Positions 1-10,619 of a stretch of DNA of 64,000 nt are shown here, one piece after another; positions within the stretch are counted from its first letter, which is position 1; every line of letters begins with the position of its first letter. A program made the position numbers and the translations under genes. Location: assembly GCA_030704615.1 (NCBI GenBank), contig CM060734.1, positions 8,990,001-9,054,000 on the forward strand, written 5' to 3'. The notes beneath the pieces were generated by a model. It did not search any database. It worked only from the letters and a program-made list of their open reading frames with translations, and was not told where the DNA came from. Origin of the DNA: Takakia lepidozioides (lineage: Eukaryota > Streptophyta > Takakiopsida > Takakiales > Takakiaceae).

Positions 1-19
1 GGAAAAGTGCAGCTCCTAA

Positions 20-1767
20 GGACAGGGACCGTCAGAGGTTCCTGTCAGAGAGCCTTCTCCCGCAAGGAGGGATAGGAGAACATCAAAGTCGAGGGAGCAG
101 CCTTACGAGGCGAGAGAACATCCCTCCAGGGTTTTGGGCCAGTTCAATCGTAGGGTGCTGAATGAAAGTTTTCTTGCAATGATGGAGTCCAGGAAGTCCA
201 CATTCAAAGGGGTGCCCTCGAAATCATGGGACATGCTTGTTTCGTTCCTCACTCAGGTAAACACTTGTGTCTAAACTGTTGTATGAATAATTGTGTTTTG
301 GCATCTTGTTGTGGCTTTTCCAGGGGATTGATCTCCTGCTCGATTTGGATTGGGCTTCTTACACTGTCTCCTGTTTTTCCCTGTAGGTGACAAAAAAACC
401 GGAATGGGTGAATGGAGTTCAGCAGGCATACGCGACTGACCTTGTGGTGCTGGACATTCCTGACGGTTATCCTGTCCCTGATGTGTTCCCTTCCAATTCG
501 ACCCCGACTTGGAACAAATCGGATTCTCGTTATTGGCAGTGGGCTTTCTCGTTCAGCAACAAATTCCTTTCGGACTCGGGGGCTCTTCTTCTCATGCAGT
601 CAAAGGACATGTCGGCTCGAAGAACTCTTTTCAGCTACATGAAAGCCTCCGGGTTTCGTGTCATCAAAACTTGGACATGCATCAATACTCTGCCTCTTAC
701 GAAGGGCGAGTTCCCGGGGCAGAAAGTGAGTTGGTTCCTTTCAATTCATGTTTCGTTGTTTTTTCGGTAAATAAAAATGCTGGGTTATGCCTTCTGTCTC
801 ATGCTCTCTTCCTCATTGTTGACAGACACGGGTGTTCGAAGCTTTGTGCCTGGTGAGGCGGAAGGACACTCTTCCTCCTGGTGTTGCTGAGTTCCAGATG
901 AGGGACCTTGCAGCTCATATTGACCCCACCTGCGAGCCTATGGAGGATGATGTTCTCTTCAATTACGTGGACTCGGGTCGAACTATGAAAAGGTCGATTG
1001 GTGTCCCTTGGAGAGGTGCACGGGAGAAATCTCCAGCTTTCATGCAGACTTTGGTGGAGACATGCAGCCGTCATGGTGGACGAGTGGTCGACTTGTCTAT
1101 GGGCACAGGTGGGGCACTTTACATTGTGATTGACATATGGGCAGTAACCTTAGGGAAACCCTGTTTTCATTTCTCGTTCTTCTTGGATTTGCAGGAGCAT
1201 GTTTTCATGCTTGCAAGAGCGCCGGAAGGCACTTCTTCGGCATGGAAGCTGATACGGAGCTCTTCTCGAGCGAGCTTCGTCAGCTTGAGTCGGACACTAC
1301 TTCTACCCCATCCAAAGAGGGACTTCTGGAGGAGCCCGAAGCGCCTGACGAGGATCTGGACGTTGACTCCGATTTTGAGTGTGAGTAAGTTCTTCTGTAG
1401 TCGTTCAAAATATGTGGCATTTCCTTGTGTCGTTCCCGTTCGAAAAAATTGCGTAACATTGTCTATATCTGGATGTTAACATCTGCCACCATTTCTCTTG
1501 TTCCTTTCCAGAGTTCTGCACCAGTCATTGAATCAGCAGACACCTTTCGGATTCCAAGGATACTACATGTCCCCGAGTCCCCCTAGATCCAACCGCTTGC
1601 CGGTTTACGCGGAAGCTTGCGCACGGGTGTTATCCGAACAAACACTGTATTCGCATCTCCATAAAGGTCGTGGAAAAAAAAAACGTCATGTATGTGCTGC
1701 TGTATTCATAGATGATATTGCTATTAACTCTGGCAGTGGTTCCTCTGAAACCTCCAATATTTCTTGA
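20..1767 (+). CDS. Beta-class DNA methyltransferase-like protein, five exons, 5' end not certain
   Basis: Exons are about 20-256, 387-725, 826-1108, 1195-1384 and 1512-1767. All four introns are GT-AG, with strong donors such as GTAAGT at 1385, and the frame stays open across every junction to a TGA at 1765. The motif order is that of permuted N6-adenine/N4-cytosine methyltransferases: motif IV first (DLVVLDIPDG, with DIPD at 453-464), then a hydrophobic strand (GALLLMQSKD), then SPAFMQTLVET followed by an AdoMet-binding motif I (VVDLSMGTGA), which is split by the third intron. The next strand ends FFGMEAD. An acidic stretch and a basic tail (GRGKKKRH) close the protein. The catalytic DPPY-type motif is replaced by DIPD, also found in the second copy at 61-63 kb, so activity is doubtful. 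An in-frame stop at 17-19 means exon 1 begins after it or is damaged; further 5' exons may lie outside the window. The enzyme family is known; membership is inferred from motifs and order. Confidence 0.7.
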
Positions 1768-2326
1768 CGGTTCAAGTACTGAGGCTGAATAAATTGTGTT
1801 TTGGCTTTGCTTCCATCCCATACTGTTTTTCAAGTTCTCTGCGCGTTCCCGTAAGTACAGTTAGGGATTGCCTACGGTATTTCTTCGGAGTGCGGAATTG
1901 AAAAATGTTTGTGTGTTGGAGTGAATGTACTGCTTTGCCAAAAAAACATTTTTTCTTTTCAGATTCAGTTCTGTAGTGGGCGATCTCCTCATTCCAAAGT
2001 CAGGATCTCCCACAAAATTCAACCGCAAACCTGCCATTGTTCTCGGCCACAAGGAATATTCATGTGGGGGCAGTAAAGAGGGATAGAAAATTAGGACATA
2101 GGGGGGGGGGGAAGCACGGACATAGGTAAAAGGGGGGGGGGGAGCACGGTAATAGGGGTGAGAGCACGGAACCGCGGTAATAGGGGGGGGGAGCACGGAA
2201 TTAGGGCCTGAACACGTGGATGCTTGCTGATGTGGCGTGAGCCTAGCCAGGCTCACAGGCTCACAGGCTCACAGGCCAGGCTCACGCGCAAGCATTCCCC
2301 CTTCTTTAGTAAGGGTGCGGAGGAGG
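1768..2326. repeat. Poly-G minisatellite and dispersed GTGAGCC-type repeat
   Basis: No gene was seen here. From about 2095 to 2205 a short unit (an ATAGGGGGGGGGAGCACGG-like sequence) repeats four times with varying G-run length. From 2215 to 2310 the DNA is made of CAGGCTCACAGGCTCAC repeats. In reverse complement this matches 13190-13310, and more loosely 30740-30840, so it is a dispersed repeat and possibly the 3' end of a mobile element. Open frames across the G runs encode only Pro/Gly runs and were ignored. Confidence 0.6.
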
Positions 2327-2923
2327 TTACGGATGAGGTTCAGGGGGATCGGGTACATGATGTATCATCCAGAATGGGTAAGTGTGAGCTACGTGGATGG
2401 GGTCGTCCGATGGCTCTGCTTGGGGTTTAGAGGCCCCAGCCTGGGCAAGGAGGTCTACCTCTTCGTTACCAATAATACCTGTGTGGGAACGGACTTTGAG
2501 GAGATGTATGGGTTTATCAATGGAGATAGCAAGGTTGATAATAGCGGTTATAAAGTTTCGGTCAGGGTGGTGGTGGTGTGAGGAGGGGCAAGCTAGATGA
2601 TTGCGGAGTATTAAGAGTGAGTTGAGACTGTCAGTGAAAATGTAGTATGGCGGTGGGAACGAGACCAATTGTGTTAAGGCTTCGAAAATAGCCATGAGTT
2701 CGGCTCAAAGTATGGTTGCGGGGCCTGGTAGGCGGTGGGCCGTCCCAGTGCTGGTGGCGGCATGGTACACGCCATATCCGGCAAGGGAGCCAGATTGGGA
2801 GCCATCTGTGTAGTGCGAGTGGAGTGGGGGATACTTAGGGGAGGTGGGCCTAGGTGAACTGGGGGGGCGTCGTAAGAGGTTATGCCACAAGGAGTGGGGG
2901 GACGGGGGAGTGACTTGTTCCAT
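2327..2923 (-). pseudogene. LINE-A RNase H domain
   Basis: The frame carries TDGSQSGSLAGYGVYH (first catalytic Asp), AELMAIFEAL (Glu), IFTDSLNSLLIL (second Asp) and, near the end, VRSHTGIIGNEEVDLLA (His and last Asp). These are the four acidic positions of retroelement RNase H in order. One in-frame TGA lies between the first strand and the Glu helix at about 2705. Placing RNase H at the C terminus of the LINE ORF is known for several non-LTR clades. Here it follows the chromodomain. Confidence 0.8.
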
Positions 2924-3596
2924 ACTTTATTGGTTTTTGGTCTGGGGGGTGGTTTGTTGGTGGGAGCATATATCAGGGGGAGTGGGTAAGTGGTGAATTT
3001 TATGTTATGGGTGTCGGATAAGAGGAGTTTAAGACGAGAGGGGAAGTCTGGGGGTATGATGAGATGTGGGTTATTATGAACTAGCAAAAGAAGAGTTAGA
3101 TATTTATTTAGATATTTTCCTTGCGCCTTAGATATTTAGGGAAGGGGACATTGCGCGTGTAGGTTGGGTTCAATGGCGGCTAGTGGTATTACTCCGGATG
3201 GGAGCTGTAGCAGGGGTGTTGTTGTTCCCGTGACTTTTGTTGAGTAAGAATGAGAATGGTGGTGGAGGGGGTGGTGGCACTTGCGGCAAATCGTGCCCAT
3301 TGAAGGGCTTCATGTGTGATAGGCCCAGGTGGCGGGTGGGCAAGGCCGCAGCCCAACCAGGTGTGTTGCGTAGCAGTGCCATGGGCGCCAAATACGGAGT
3401 CTCTGGGGTGCGAGCTGTCATAGGAAGAAAGTTCAAGGGGACATGTGAGGGGGCTTGAGTAGTATGAGTGGGTGAGCTGAAAGGAGGTGATGAGAAACTT
3501 GAGGATGTCGGGGGGGGGGGGGGGTGGGGATGGTGCTATGGCAATATGCTTCAGCAAGTTTGTGTGGAAGGGGGGGTTTCTTTTTGGGAATGCTTT

Positions 3597-4331
3597 CTAC
3601 CAGCCAGCCGACTTCAGTGGCGAAGTCTTGCCTTGGGGGTTGGAGGTGGCTATCCTGACATGAGGGATAGACCCTGCGAAGTGACCATTATGCATATAGA
3701 TATTGGATATAGTGCGACTAGGGCATATAATGGGAGAGGTTTGGCTAATATCTTTGTCGGGGTTGCATTCGGAGGTTGTAATATGAACTTTGGGGGCGTC
3801 TAGCTGGGTGCTAATGTATCGGGAGTCCAACGATTGGGGTTGAGAGATATGTTGTTTGTGGGTGTGTGCGAGGTATTTGGTGTTGGTTGACTTATGAAAT
3901 GTGGTGAGAAGCATGCGATTGTGGGCGGGGTCGCAGTCTTCATGGTTTCCAAAAAGGTCGTCTTCGATTTGCCAGGTGTTGTCTTCAATGGGGTAGTCAA
4001 CCCATTTATATAGGTAGTATGTATCGACACATGGAGCACCAAACGCATCTAGAGAGGTCTGGGTTTTGATACCTTGGATGGCCTCAATAATGAATGCCTC
4101 GGGATGGTCAGGGGATGTGAGTTTAGGGGAGGGCGGAGTGGCGATAGGGATCGAGGAGCAGGGGGGGGGGGGTAGGTGGAGTAGGGGGACAGGGGACGAT
4201 GTTTGGGGAGGGAAGATCATGGGAGGCGCGAGAGGCTCTGAGCTTCTGGAGTATAGAAGTAGCTGGGGATGTCCTAAATTCGGGGAGGAGATCTTGCCTG
4301 TTGTGGGGAAAGAGCGGGCACGGGAGAACAC
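3597..4331 (-). pseudogene. LINE-A chromodomain segment
   Basis: A 244-residue open frame. Residues 1-75 are Pro/Ser-rich. Residues 79-145 (bases 4097-3897) read as a chromodomain: AFIIEAIQGIK, then YYLYKWVDYPIEDNTWQI, then EDDL. The three aromatic cage positions (Phe/Tyr at the first strand, Trp and Tyr in KWxxY) are kept, and the EDNTW block is diagnostic. The frame then runs through a Thr/Ser-rich spacer towards the RNase H. Chromodomains that bind methylated histone tails are well known in Ty3/gypsy chromovirus integrases; finding one inside a LINE ORF is unusual. Part of the same domain follows the post-RT region of LINE-C at 57150-57240, so it belongs to the family and is not a chance fusion. 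Confidence 0.8.
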
Positions 4332-4611
4332 ATTCGAGGGTACAAGTCGTCGTCGGGTGACAGAGAGCAGAGGTGTATCAGATATCGTTGTGTTTTAATG
4401 GTGGCTCGGGAATGCTTTAAGGTAAATTGACTAGGGGTTAAGAGACGGGTACCAGTGGCTGTGGTGAGTTGGGTGAGTTTAGATATGTGGTGGGTCTTGA
4501 AGTAGGCAAAAATGAGTTTCTTTAGAGGGGGGTGGGAAGTTTCAAATTGTGAAAGGAATGGGCTTTGGAGGCACGCGCGTTCTAGTGGTGATATAGTGTT
4601 AGGGAACCTTG

Positions 4612-5678
4612 TTAAATCAGTTTGTATGCTGATCTTAAATTGGCGCAGAATGAACAGTGTGCGGACAGTTGGGGAGTGGAGGCATGACTGAGGATAAAGG
4701 TGGGAAGGGAGTGTAGCCCATTGTATTTAATGGCCATATGTTGAAGGAGCCCTCGGAATATGCATCCTAGGCGACCAAGGTCATTTAGGGCTTCTTGAAT
4801 TTGCGATCCTAGGGTACGTGCGTAGGAGATAATTAATGGGTTGGATCCTATGCCATAGCTCTCTTGTGGGAGTTGGGTGAGTGCGTTCGGAGTACTAGTG
4901 GGTAGGCCATGGATGCGTTTAGTGAGTTGGATGATATTTTTGTCAAGTAGTCTAATATCCGGCAAGGAGAAGGGAGCCGCATGGAAAGCATATTGTAATT
5001 GAGGTTTGAGGACTTTTTGGATGATGGCTAGTTTAGGGCGGATGGAGATGGGAGATTTAAGAACCTTGGGCTAGGCTTTTGTTTGTAAGTTTAGCAAGGG
5101 TGGATGCTTTCTGTATGTGCCATGTGAAGGAAGGAACTAGCTGAATCCCCAGATAGGTGTACGGTTCATCTGGGCCAGAAATGGGAAGGGTTTTTGTTGG
5201 TAGTGTATGTGAAGTTTGCAGTGGGAGACTATCGTGGATTTCATAAATTTGCTATGATGTGTAGCCGCGGTGCACATTTGTGGAGGCTTAATTCCATTCC
5301 GGACCATGGTTTGAAGCAAGATAGTTTATCGACTTGGCGGTTGAGATGTTGAGGCTTGTGTGCTATGATAGCGAGGTCGTCCGCATATGCTGCCACAGAT
5401 ATTTCATTAGTAGATGTTTTGTATTGGTATCCCAGGTTATACCCCTAGCCAGCCATCTTAGAAGAGGTTCTAAGAAAATGATGAATAGGTAGGGGCTTAG
5501 TGTGTCTCCTTGGATAGTGCCACGTAGTATAGGGTGGGGAGTGGAACCGTAGTAGGATCCGGAGTATTTTGTGGTGCTGTTGGTGTATATATTGCCGATG
5601 ATTTGGATGGCATCGATAGGGTAGCCTAGATCTGTCATTATATTTTTTGAGAGACAGTGTGTTCTCAAAAAAATACAC
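4612..5678 (-). pseudogene. LINE-A reverse transcriptase and post-RT domain
   Basis: 5668-5363 encodes the RT palm (GNIYTNSTT, LRGTIQGDTLSPYLF, EPLLRWLARG) and YADD follows in a shifted frame at 5377-5388. 5319-5137 matches the thumb-proximal part of LINE-C (THHS, VSHCKLHIHYQ, FPFL). 4965-4612 (IRLLDKNIIQLTKRIHGLPTS and on) matches the post-RT region of LINE-B and LINE-C. At least three frameshifts separate these blocks. The RT begins abruptly, so finger motifs and the endonuclease are missing. Confidence 0.8.
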
Positions 5679-5683
5679 CCTTA

Positions 5684-6720
5684 GTTCAGCTTAGAGATCT
5701 TTAAGCCAGAATACAAAAAAAGCAGAGATGTTTGGATCCCTTAAAAGCCAGTACAGGCCTGGAAGTGATGTTCTAGTGCCATACCAAGAACATAGATTAT
5801 GAAATCTGAGTAACAGAAAGCAAATGTAGGTCTGGAGATATGTTTTTCCAAGTTCTTATCAAAGTTCTGCCAGCAAACATACTCCAAATCTCTGATCATA
5901 CAATATGCCTAGAAGCTTGCAAAGGTGTTTAGAGACTCTGTATGTTCTCTTAAAGCCAATGAGTAGTTCTGCTTAGAAGTATTTAAGCCAAAACATCAAA
6001 GCCAGAGTAGTTTGGACTTCTAAATACCAGTGTAGGCCTGGAGGGGATGTTCTAGTGCCAACTCAGAACCATAAACTATGCAAACTATGCAAACTAAGCT
6101 TTTCATAAGTAGATAAAGACCTGGAGATAAAGTTCCAGGGCCTTATCACAGAACTACCAATTCAGAAACAGGCACAAAAGAACATTGCTTGTAACCAGAT
6201 CAAAAACCCAGTAATTTGTAGGAGCCTTAAAGAATGTATGTATTCTAACAAGGCTTTCCTTATGCAAAGCTTAGAAATTTCTAAACCAACTAGTTTGATT
6301 CACCATCCTGATGAGAATTGGGCCTGGGGGTAACCCATCAGTGCATTGCCAAGATGTAGCCAAAATCATTCCTGGTACCTCATACCCTTGTGAAAACCAG
6401 AGCTCCCTGTAGAATGTTTATATTCTATGGAACTCAACACATGCCCTAATTCCTTAGAAGACAGATTTGTCAAAAATCAGCACTAAAGGAAGGGAGTAGA
6501 AGGCAGATCCTCATTGAAGCAGACAAGAAGCAGCCTTGAGAGTAGCAACTGGCATCAGCAACAGCATGCAACAACATGAGCCCCCTCTGCAACATCAAGA
6601 TTTGCAAGCTTAAGAATTCAAATCAAGTGAAGTTCCTCACCTAGTCCCATCACAAGCCCCCACAAAAACCAACGGGTTAGTGAGGATTGTGGAACTCCAG
6701 GTGAATCACAGACCCTCACA
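5684..6720 (+). repeat. Tandemly related ~265-bp units, no gene
   Basis: Two imperfect copies start near 5684 and 5948. Each contains a block like AGGCCTGGA..GATGTTCTAGTGCC followed by CTGGAGATA.GTT and TTATCA..A.CTGCC. Similar wording (CAGGCCTGT, TTCCAGGGC, TTATCAGAATGC) recurs at 9180-9830. The flank at 6640-6800 (CCCTCACACTTG, CATCACAAAAACACCTTAA) matches 9950-10150. The region and 8560-10560 are therefore two copies of one larger repeat, probably a non-coding transposon. No open frame is convincing. Confidence 0.55.
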
Positions 6721-6989
6721 CTTGTTATCACTGTCAAAAGTGATTTCTAGAGCATGCAAGAGATCCAAATTCAGGCGGGATTACATCACAAAAACACCTT
6801 AAGTGCTTGCGGAATCGATTTCTGCGACATGGCGTCCAACAACTTGTTTTCAACAGAGCACCACAAAAGGAGGAGCTCAATACAATCTGCATCTTAAGAA
6901 GGGGAGAGTACTTCCCAAACCAGGAATTATGGTGCCGCGGCAATCTTAAAAGAACAAAGAGAGATTTCGCAAAACATTCACAGCTAAGA

Positions 6990-7050
6990 AGGTAGGGGGG
7001 GGAGTGACTGAGCAGCTGTTGCTGCTCCCCCCCCACCTTTTTTTCTTCTT
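6990..7050 (+). repeat. Poly-G/poly-C hairpin module, single copy
   Basis: A G8 run, AGTGACTGAGCAGC, then GTTGCTGCT and a C8 run form a near-perfect inverted repeat. The same core recurs at 7580-7625, 8370-8450 and in the tandem array at 10.6-11.9 kb. It is non-coding. Confidence 0.6.
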
Positions 7051-7209
7051 TGTTGCCGTAGGGAGTTGAAGAGCCGCCATGTCCCGCATCCCAAGACACA
7101 GCTAACACGGATATCATGCAGCAGCAGAGTAGCAGGATTACACGGCCGCCATAACGCATCTTCAGAGCTCTCAGAAGCAAGTACTGTGTGGGTAGATACG
7201 ATTAAGGAA

Positions 7210-7450
7210 AACTCCCGATTTTTCATCCGGGCCGGATGCGTTATCGTAAATCATCATAGATGGCATCCACCATTGGATGTCATCTGATGAAAAATAGATC
7301 AATAGTTAGGGTTTGGGTTAGATGTAAGGGTTAAGACGATAAGGTATCATCATCAAAAAATGTTAATGATGGTGTGAAACCCCAAATTTTTTTCTTTTGG
7401 ATTAAACAAGATATCATCTGTTAGTAGTCCATCCGGTATGGATGGAAAAA
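7210..7450 (+). repeat. TTTCATCC-type palindromes, set 1
   Basis: Short inverted repeats built from CATCC and GGATG: TTCATCCGGGCCGGATG at 7219-7235, a second at 7258-7296 ending GATGAAAA, and TCCATCCGGTATGGATGG at about 7426-7443. Related palindromes occur at 10350-10560 and 25420-25460. They resemble the subterminal motif clusters of DNA transposons. No gene. Confidence 0.45.
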
Positions 7451-7479
7451 AATAGAAAAAAAATGATATATCCTACTTC

Positions 7480-7660
7480 AGCTCCATAGAGGCTATGGTA
7501 GTAAAAAATCCAAGAAGACAATTGGAGAGAGGGACAGAGGGAGAGAGAGGGAGAGATGAGGGAAAAAAATAAAAAAAAGAAGGTGGGGGGGGGGGGGGGT
7601 GACTGAGCAGCAGCCCCTCTCTCTCCCTCTCTCCCTATCTCTCCACATCCTGATGGGACA
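7480..7660 (+). repeat. GAGA-tract plus poly-G hairpin module
   Basis: A purine tract (GGGAGAGAGAGGGAGAG) is followed by a G run of about 17 and TGACTGAGCAGCAGC, then a pyrimidine tract (CTCTCTCCCTCTCTCC). The arms are complementary. This is the same module as at 6990 and 8370 and in the 10.6-11.9 kb array. Confidence 0.55.
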
Positions 7661-7689
7661 GATGGTAATTGGACTTGTCTTGTCAAGAC

Positions 7690-8360
7690 AATGACAGTTC
7701 AGTCAAAGAAAATGGACTGGAAACTGTAAATGACAAATTAGCCCCATAATGGGGCACTATCATTAAAGGACCGGGACCATTTTCAATCAGGAAATAAATA
7801 GGGTGGGAGGGTGGGGTAGTGTTGTTTCATGAAGGGCAACATTGTAGGACCCCCAGTAGACTGGGTGGAACAATACTGTTTCAAGAAAGGCAGTATTATA
7901 AGACCCCTAGTAGACCAATTACAACTAAATTCATGCTACATATATATTCTCATCCTTTGAAATGAGTTGGACCAGCATGCAATTAGTCAATTTTATGGTT
8001 AAACCTTCCTGGACCAGTATGCAGATTGCAACATTTGAATCCAGATCCTTGGTTTTTCTTAAAACAAGCTATGTATGTCCCTGGTTTTTATGTTTGTATA
8101 CAAAGCAAACAAACTTCCCTGGAATACCAGCAGTAATTGATCTTTGTCCATCTATCAGTCAGATTCCATTCACAACCTAACTCCAAAGCTCCACATTCAT
8201 TCATAGCCCTCCATTTATTACAAGGCACGAAGGGAGATTGTTATAATCTTCAGACACAGTGCTATTTGTCTGGCTATATTTCATACCAGAATCACCGCAA
8301 GATTATACACTATGGAGCCCTTTAGGTTATGAAACCAAAATAAATCTTTGCTGGAGACTT
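7690..8360. other. No gene seen
   Basis: AT-rich DNA with short direct repetition (GGACCAGCATGCA and GGACCAGTATGCA near 7970-8025; AGTAGACTGGGTGGAACAATACTGTTTCA-like text at 7855-7900). Only short, unsupported frames are present. Confidence 0.4.
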
Positions 8361-8364
8361 TCTG

Positions 8365-8460
8365 GTAAGAAGTGCTGCTGCTCAGTCCCTCCCCCCCCAG
8401 TTGCAAATAAAAAAAGAAGGTTGGGGGGGGGGGGGGAGCAGCAGCTGGGAGCTGCACAAA
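8365..8460 (+). repeat. Poly-G/poly-C hairpin module
   Basis: GTGCTGCTGCTCAGTCC and a C run at 8372-8400 pair with a G run and AGCAGCAGC at 8420-8445, separated by a short A-rich loop. Same family as 6990-7050. Confidence 0.55.
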
Positions 8461-8559
8461 AGAGAGGGAAAATACACATGTCTTGTCGAGATATAGACAA
8501 GACCGCTAGGGTCATTTTCAATTAAAGACAAATCAGCCTCATTACAAGGCACTATCTAT

Positions 8560-10340
8560 CTTCACCTTCCATCAGCAGCCCCACATATGATTGATATACA
8601 AGGCATCCTTAGTACATAGCAACCTCATTATATAGTAGCCTCTTTACAGGGTACCATCATACATTTACCTTCCATAAACAACTTCACCCATGATTAAAAC
8701 CTGAAGATTTCAAAGTACTTGAAATCTTAGGGTGGGGGGGGGTGGGATTTCTTAAGATATCGTCCCTGATTCATGTCGTTTACAGACTTGAGCTTTGGAT
8801 AGGTCTGCAGGTATTTTGCAATGCTCCACTTACACATATAAGTTTATGTCAAGTGATAGCAAGACAGGACAATCTGATTACAAAACAGCCTTACTGTGAA
8901 CCAGCCAGTGGATTCATGCAGACGTCAAAGGCCAGTGATAGTTCATGTTGGCATCAGACTGTGCAGGGCTCATGTCAAAAATTGAATTTCAAACATGTCT
9001 GTATAAATCTGACTATGTTACTCTACACATACAATATTCGTGCAAATTATAGTGCCAGCAAATATACATACAGACAGACCAAATTGGCAATTCTGGAGCT
9101 GGTATTTCAACATCAGACCAGAAGTAATTCACAGCCAGAGCACCATAGGGAGTACGAGGTATTGCCCAAGTACTGCCAAAAACTGCCAGGTACTTACTAA
9201 GTTAAAACAAATACTGCCAGGTATTTACCAAGTAAAAACAACAGGTGCAGACCTGTTTTCAACCTCAATGAGTAGTACTAGGTCAAGAAATGTAACTCCA
9301 GTTTTTTATTAGAATGCCGCCATAGATCAGACTGATGTCATTCCAAAGAATTCACTCCCCAGGTAGTATGTATTTTGAAGGAGACAGACAAGACAACTGC
9401 TTGGTAGTTCCAAGTAAAAACAGTATGCAAATGTCTTGTTTAACAACACTGGGTATTTCCAAAGGTACAACTTAGTACTTTCAGTTTGAAACAGCACCAA
9501 CAGACCTATGTTAGACTCATTGAATAGTTCCAAAGACTCTGCATGGTAGATTTACAGCAGCCAGTATATAATCTGAGACTCCCAACATGACAAATTGCTT
9601 GGTAGCAGTGTAAAACGGGGCTGTTTCAGATTCAGAACCCTAAATACATAGGTATGTCCAGCAAGTATTGCCTGGTGCTTACCAAACTAAAACATAATGT
9701 GCAGGCCTGTGTTAAATCTCACTGGCAAGTTCCAGGGCAAGAGGTAATACTCAAGTATCTTATCAGAATGCAGCCATTGTTTAAACTGGTGTCATGCCAG
9801 AGAAGGCACTGACTTTTAAACCAGTTAGTATCCCCAGCATCTTAGCCAGCTCTAAGCAGGCTCACCGCATGATTCAACAACTTGGAGCAGCGGCCGCATT
9901 ATCTGAAGACTCCAGATCACCTGTAGGCTTCAAAAGGCATGTAAGGTGAAGACCCTCACATGTTGCCCGTCCCAAAAACCACCACATCAAGATGTGTGTT
10001 AGTGAGGATGCACGAGGTGAGTAGCAGGTCTTCACAATTGCTATCCATGTCCAACATACAATCTAAAGCAAGCAGATGATCAAGTATAAATCAGAGATGC
10101 AATCATCACAAAAGAACCTCAAATTCTTGTGAAGTAGGACGCTCAGCTCCATGTCGTCACGCCGCTGTTTCATCACTGAATGCATTCACAGACAATCGCA
10201 GCTTGAGATCGATTGCTGGCGCGGGAAGTTCAAAGGATCAGCCACAGCTTGCATCGAGCGCTTAGCCGCCGTTGCACTCTCCCAGAGAAGAACAAGAGGC
10301 ATCGTGCTGTGTTTAGGGCAGAGAGGCACATAGGAAAACA
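8560..10340 (+). repeat. Second copy of the 5.7-7.2 kb repeat block
   Basis: 9180-9320 and 9670-9830 share a CTGCCAGGTACTTAC / CTGGTGCTTACC start, a CAGGCCTGTNTT block and TATCAGAATGC. The end (9940-10150) matches 6640-6800 (GTTAGTGAGGAT, CATCACAAAAGAACCT). No open frame of interest. Divergence suggests an old, non-autonomous element. Confidence 0.5.
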
Positions 10341-10344
10341 TTCC

Positions 10345-10565
10345 AGCGATTTCATCCACTAGGGATGAAAATTCGCACATTATGGTTAGAGTTTTTTTGG
10401 GGGTTACATCCTTTGGGATTACATCTAGGATGGATGTAATCTGCCAGGGATGAAAAACCGCATGATAACACATAGGGATAGCTCCCAAGACCAACAAAAT
10501 AGAAATCATCCATAAAGGATTCAATCCTTTCCATATTTCATCCGGTATGGATGAAATCAGAATTA
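10345..10565 (+). repeat. TTTCATCC-type palindromes, set 2
   Basis: Four self-complementary pairs lie close together: TTTCATCCACTAGGGATGAAA at about 10349-10369, GATTACATC..GATGTAATC near 10418-10441, and ATTTCATCCGGTATGGATGAAAT at about 10537-10559. Each is an 18-22 bp palindrome with a short centre. They mark the same repeat family as at 7210-7450. Confidence 0.5.
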
Positions 10566-10619
10566 GGGATTATCTCTTGCAACAAGCAACCAAACCCTAT
10601 TAGGTAGTGGTTGAAAAAA

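Larger units (their letters stand above)
2327..5690 (-). mobile_element. LINE-A: 5'-truncated non-LTR retrotransposon with RT, chromodomain and RNase H
   Basis: Read on the minus strand, the element starts inside the reverse transcriptase near 5668 (IQGDTLSPYLF, then the YADD catalytic box at about 5377-5388). It continues through a conserved post-RT domain (5319-4612), a proline-rich linker with a chromodomain (4097-3897) and a C-terminal RNase H (2812-2327). The reading frame is broken by several frameshifts and stops, so this is a dead copy. Truncation at the 5' end is usual for LINEs. The same protein segments recur in LINE-B (13430-16040) and LINE-C (52520-57240), which together define one family. 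The 3' end is taken as the RNase H stop; the repeat at 2215-2310 may be its 3' UTR. Confidence 0.85.

Noticed and set aside
1861-2256. 131-residue minus-strand frame
   Set aside because: It crosses the poly-G minisatellite and GTGAGCC repeat, and only Pro-rich low-complexity sequence results.
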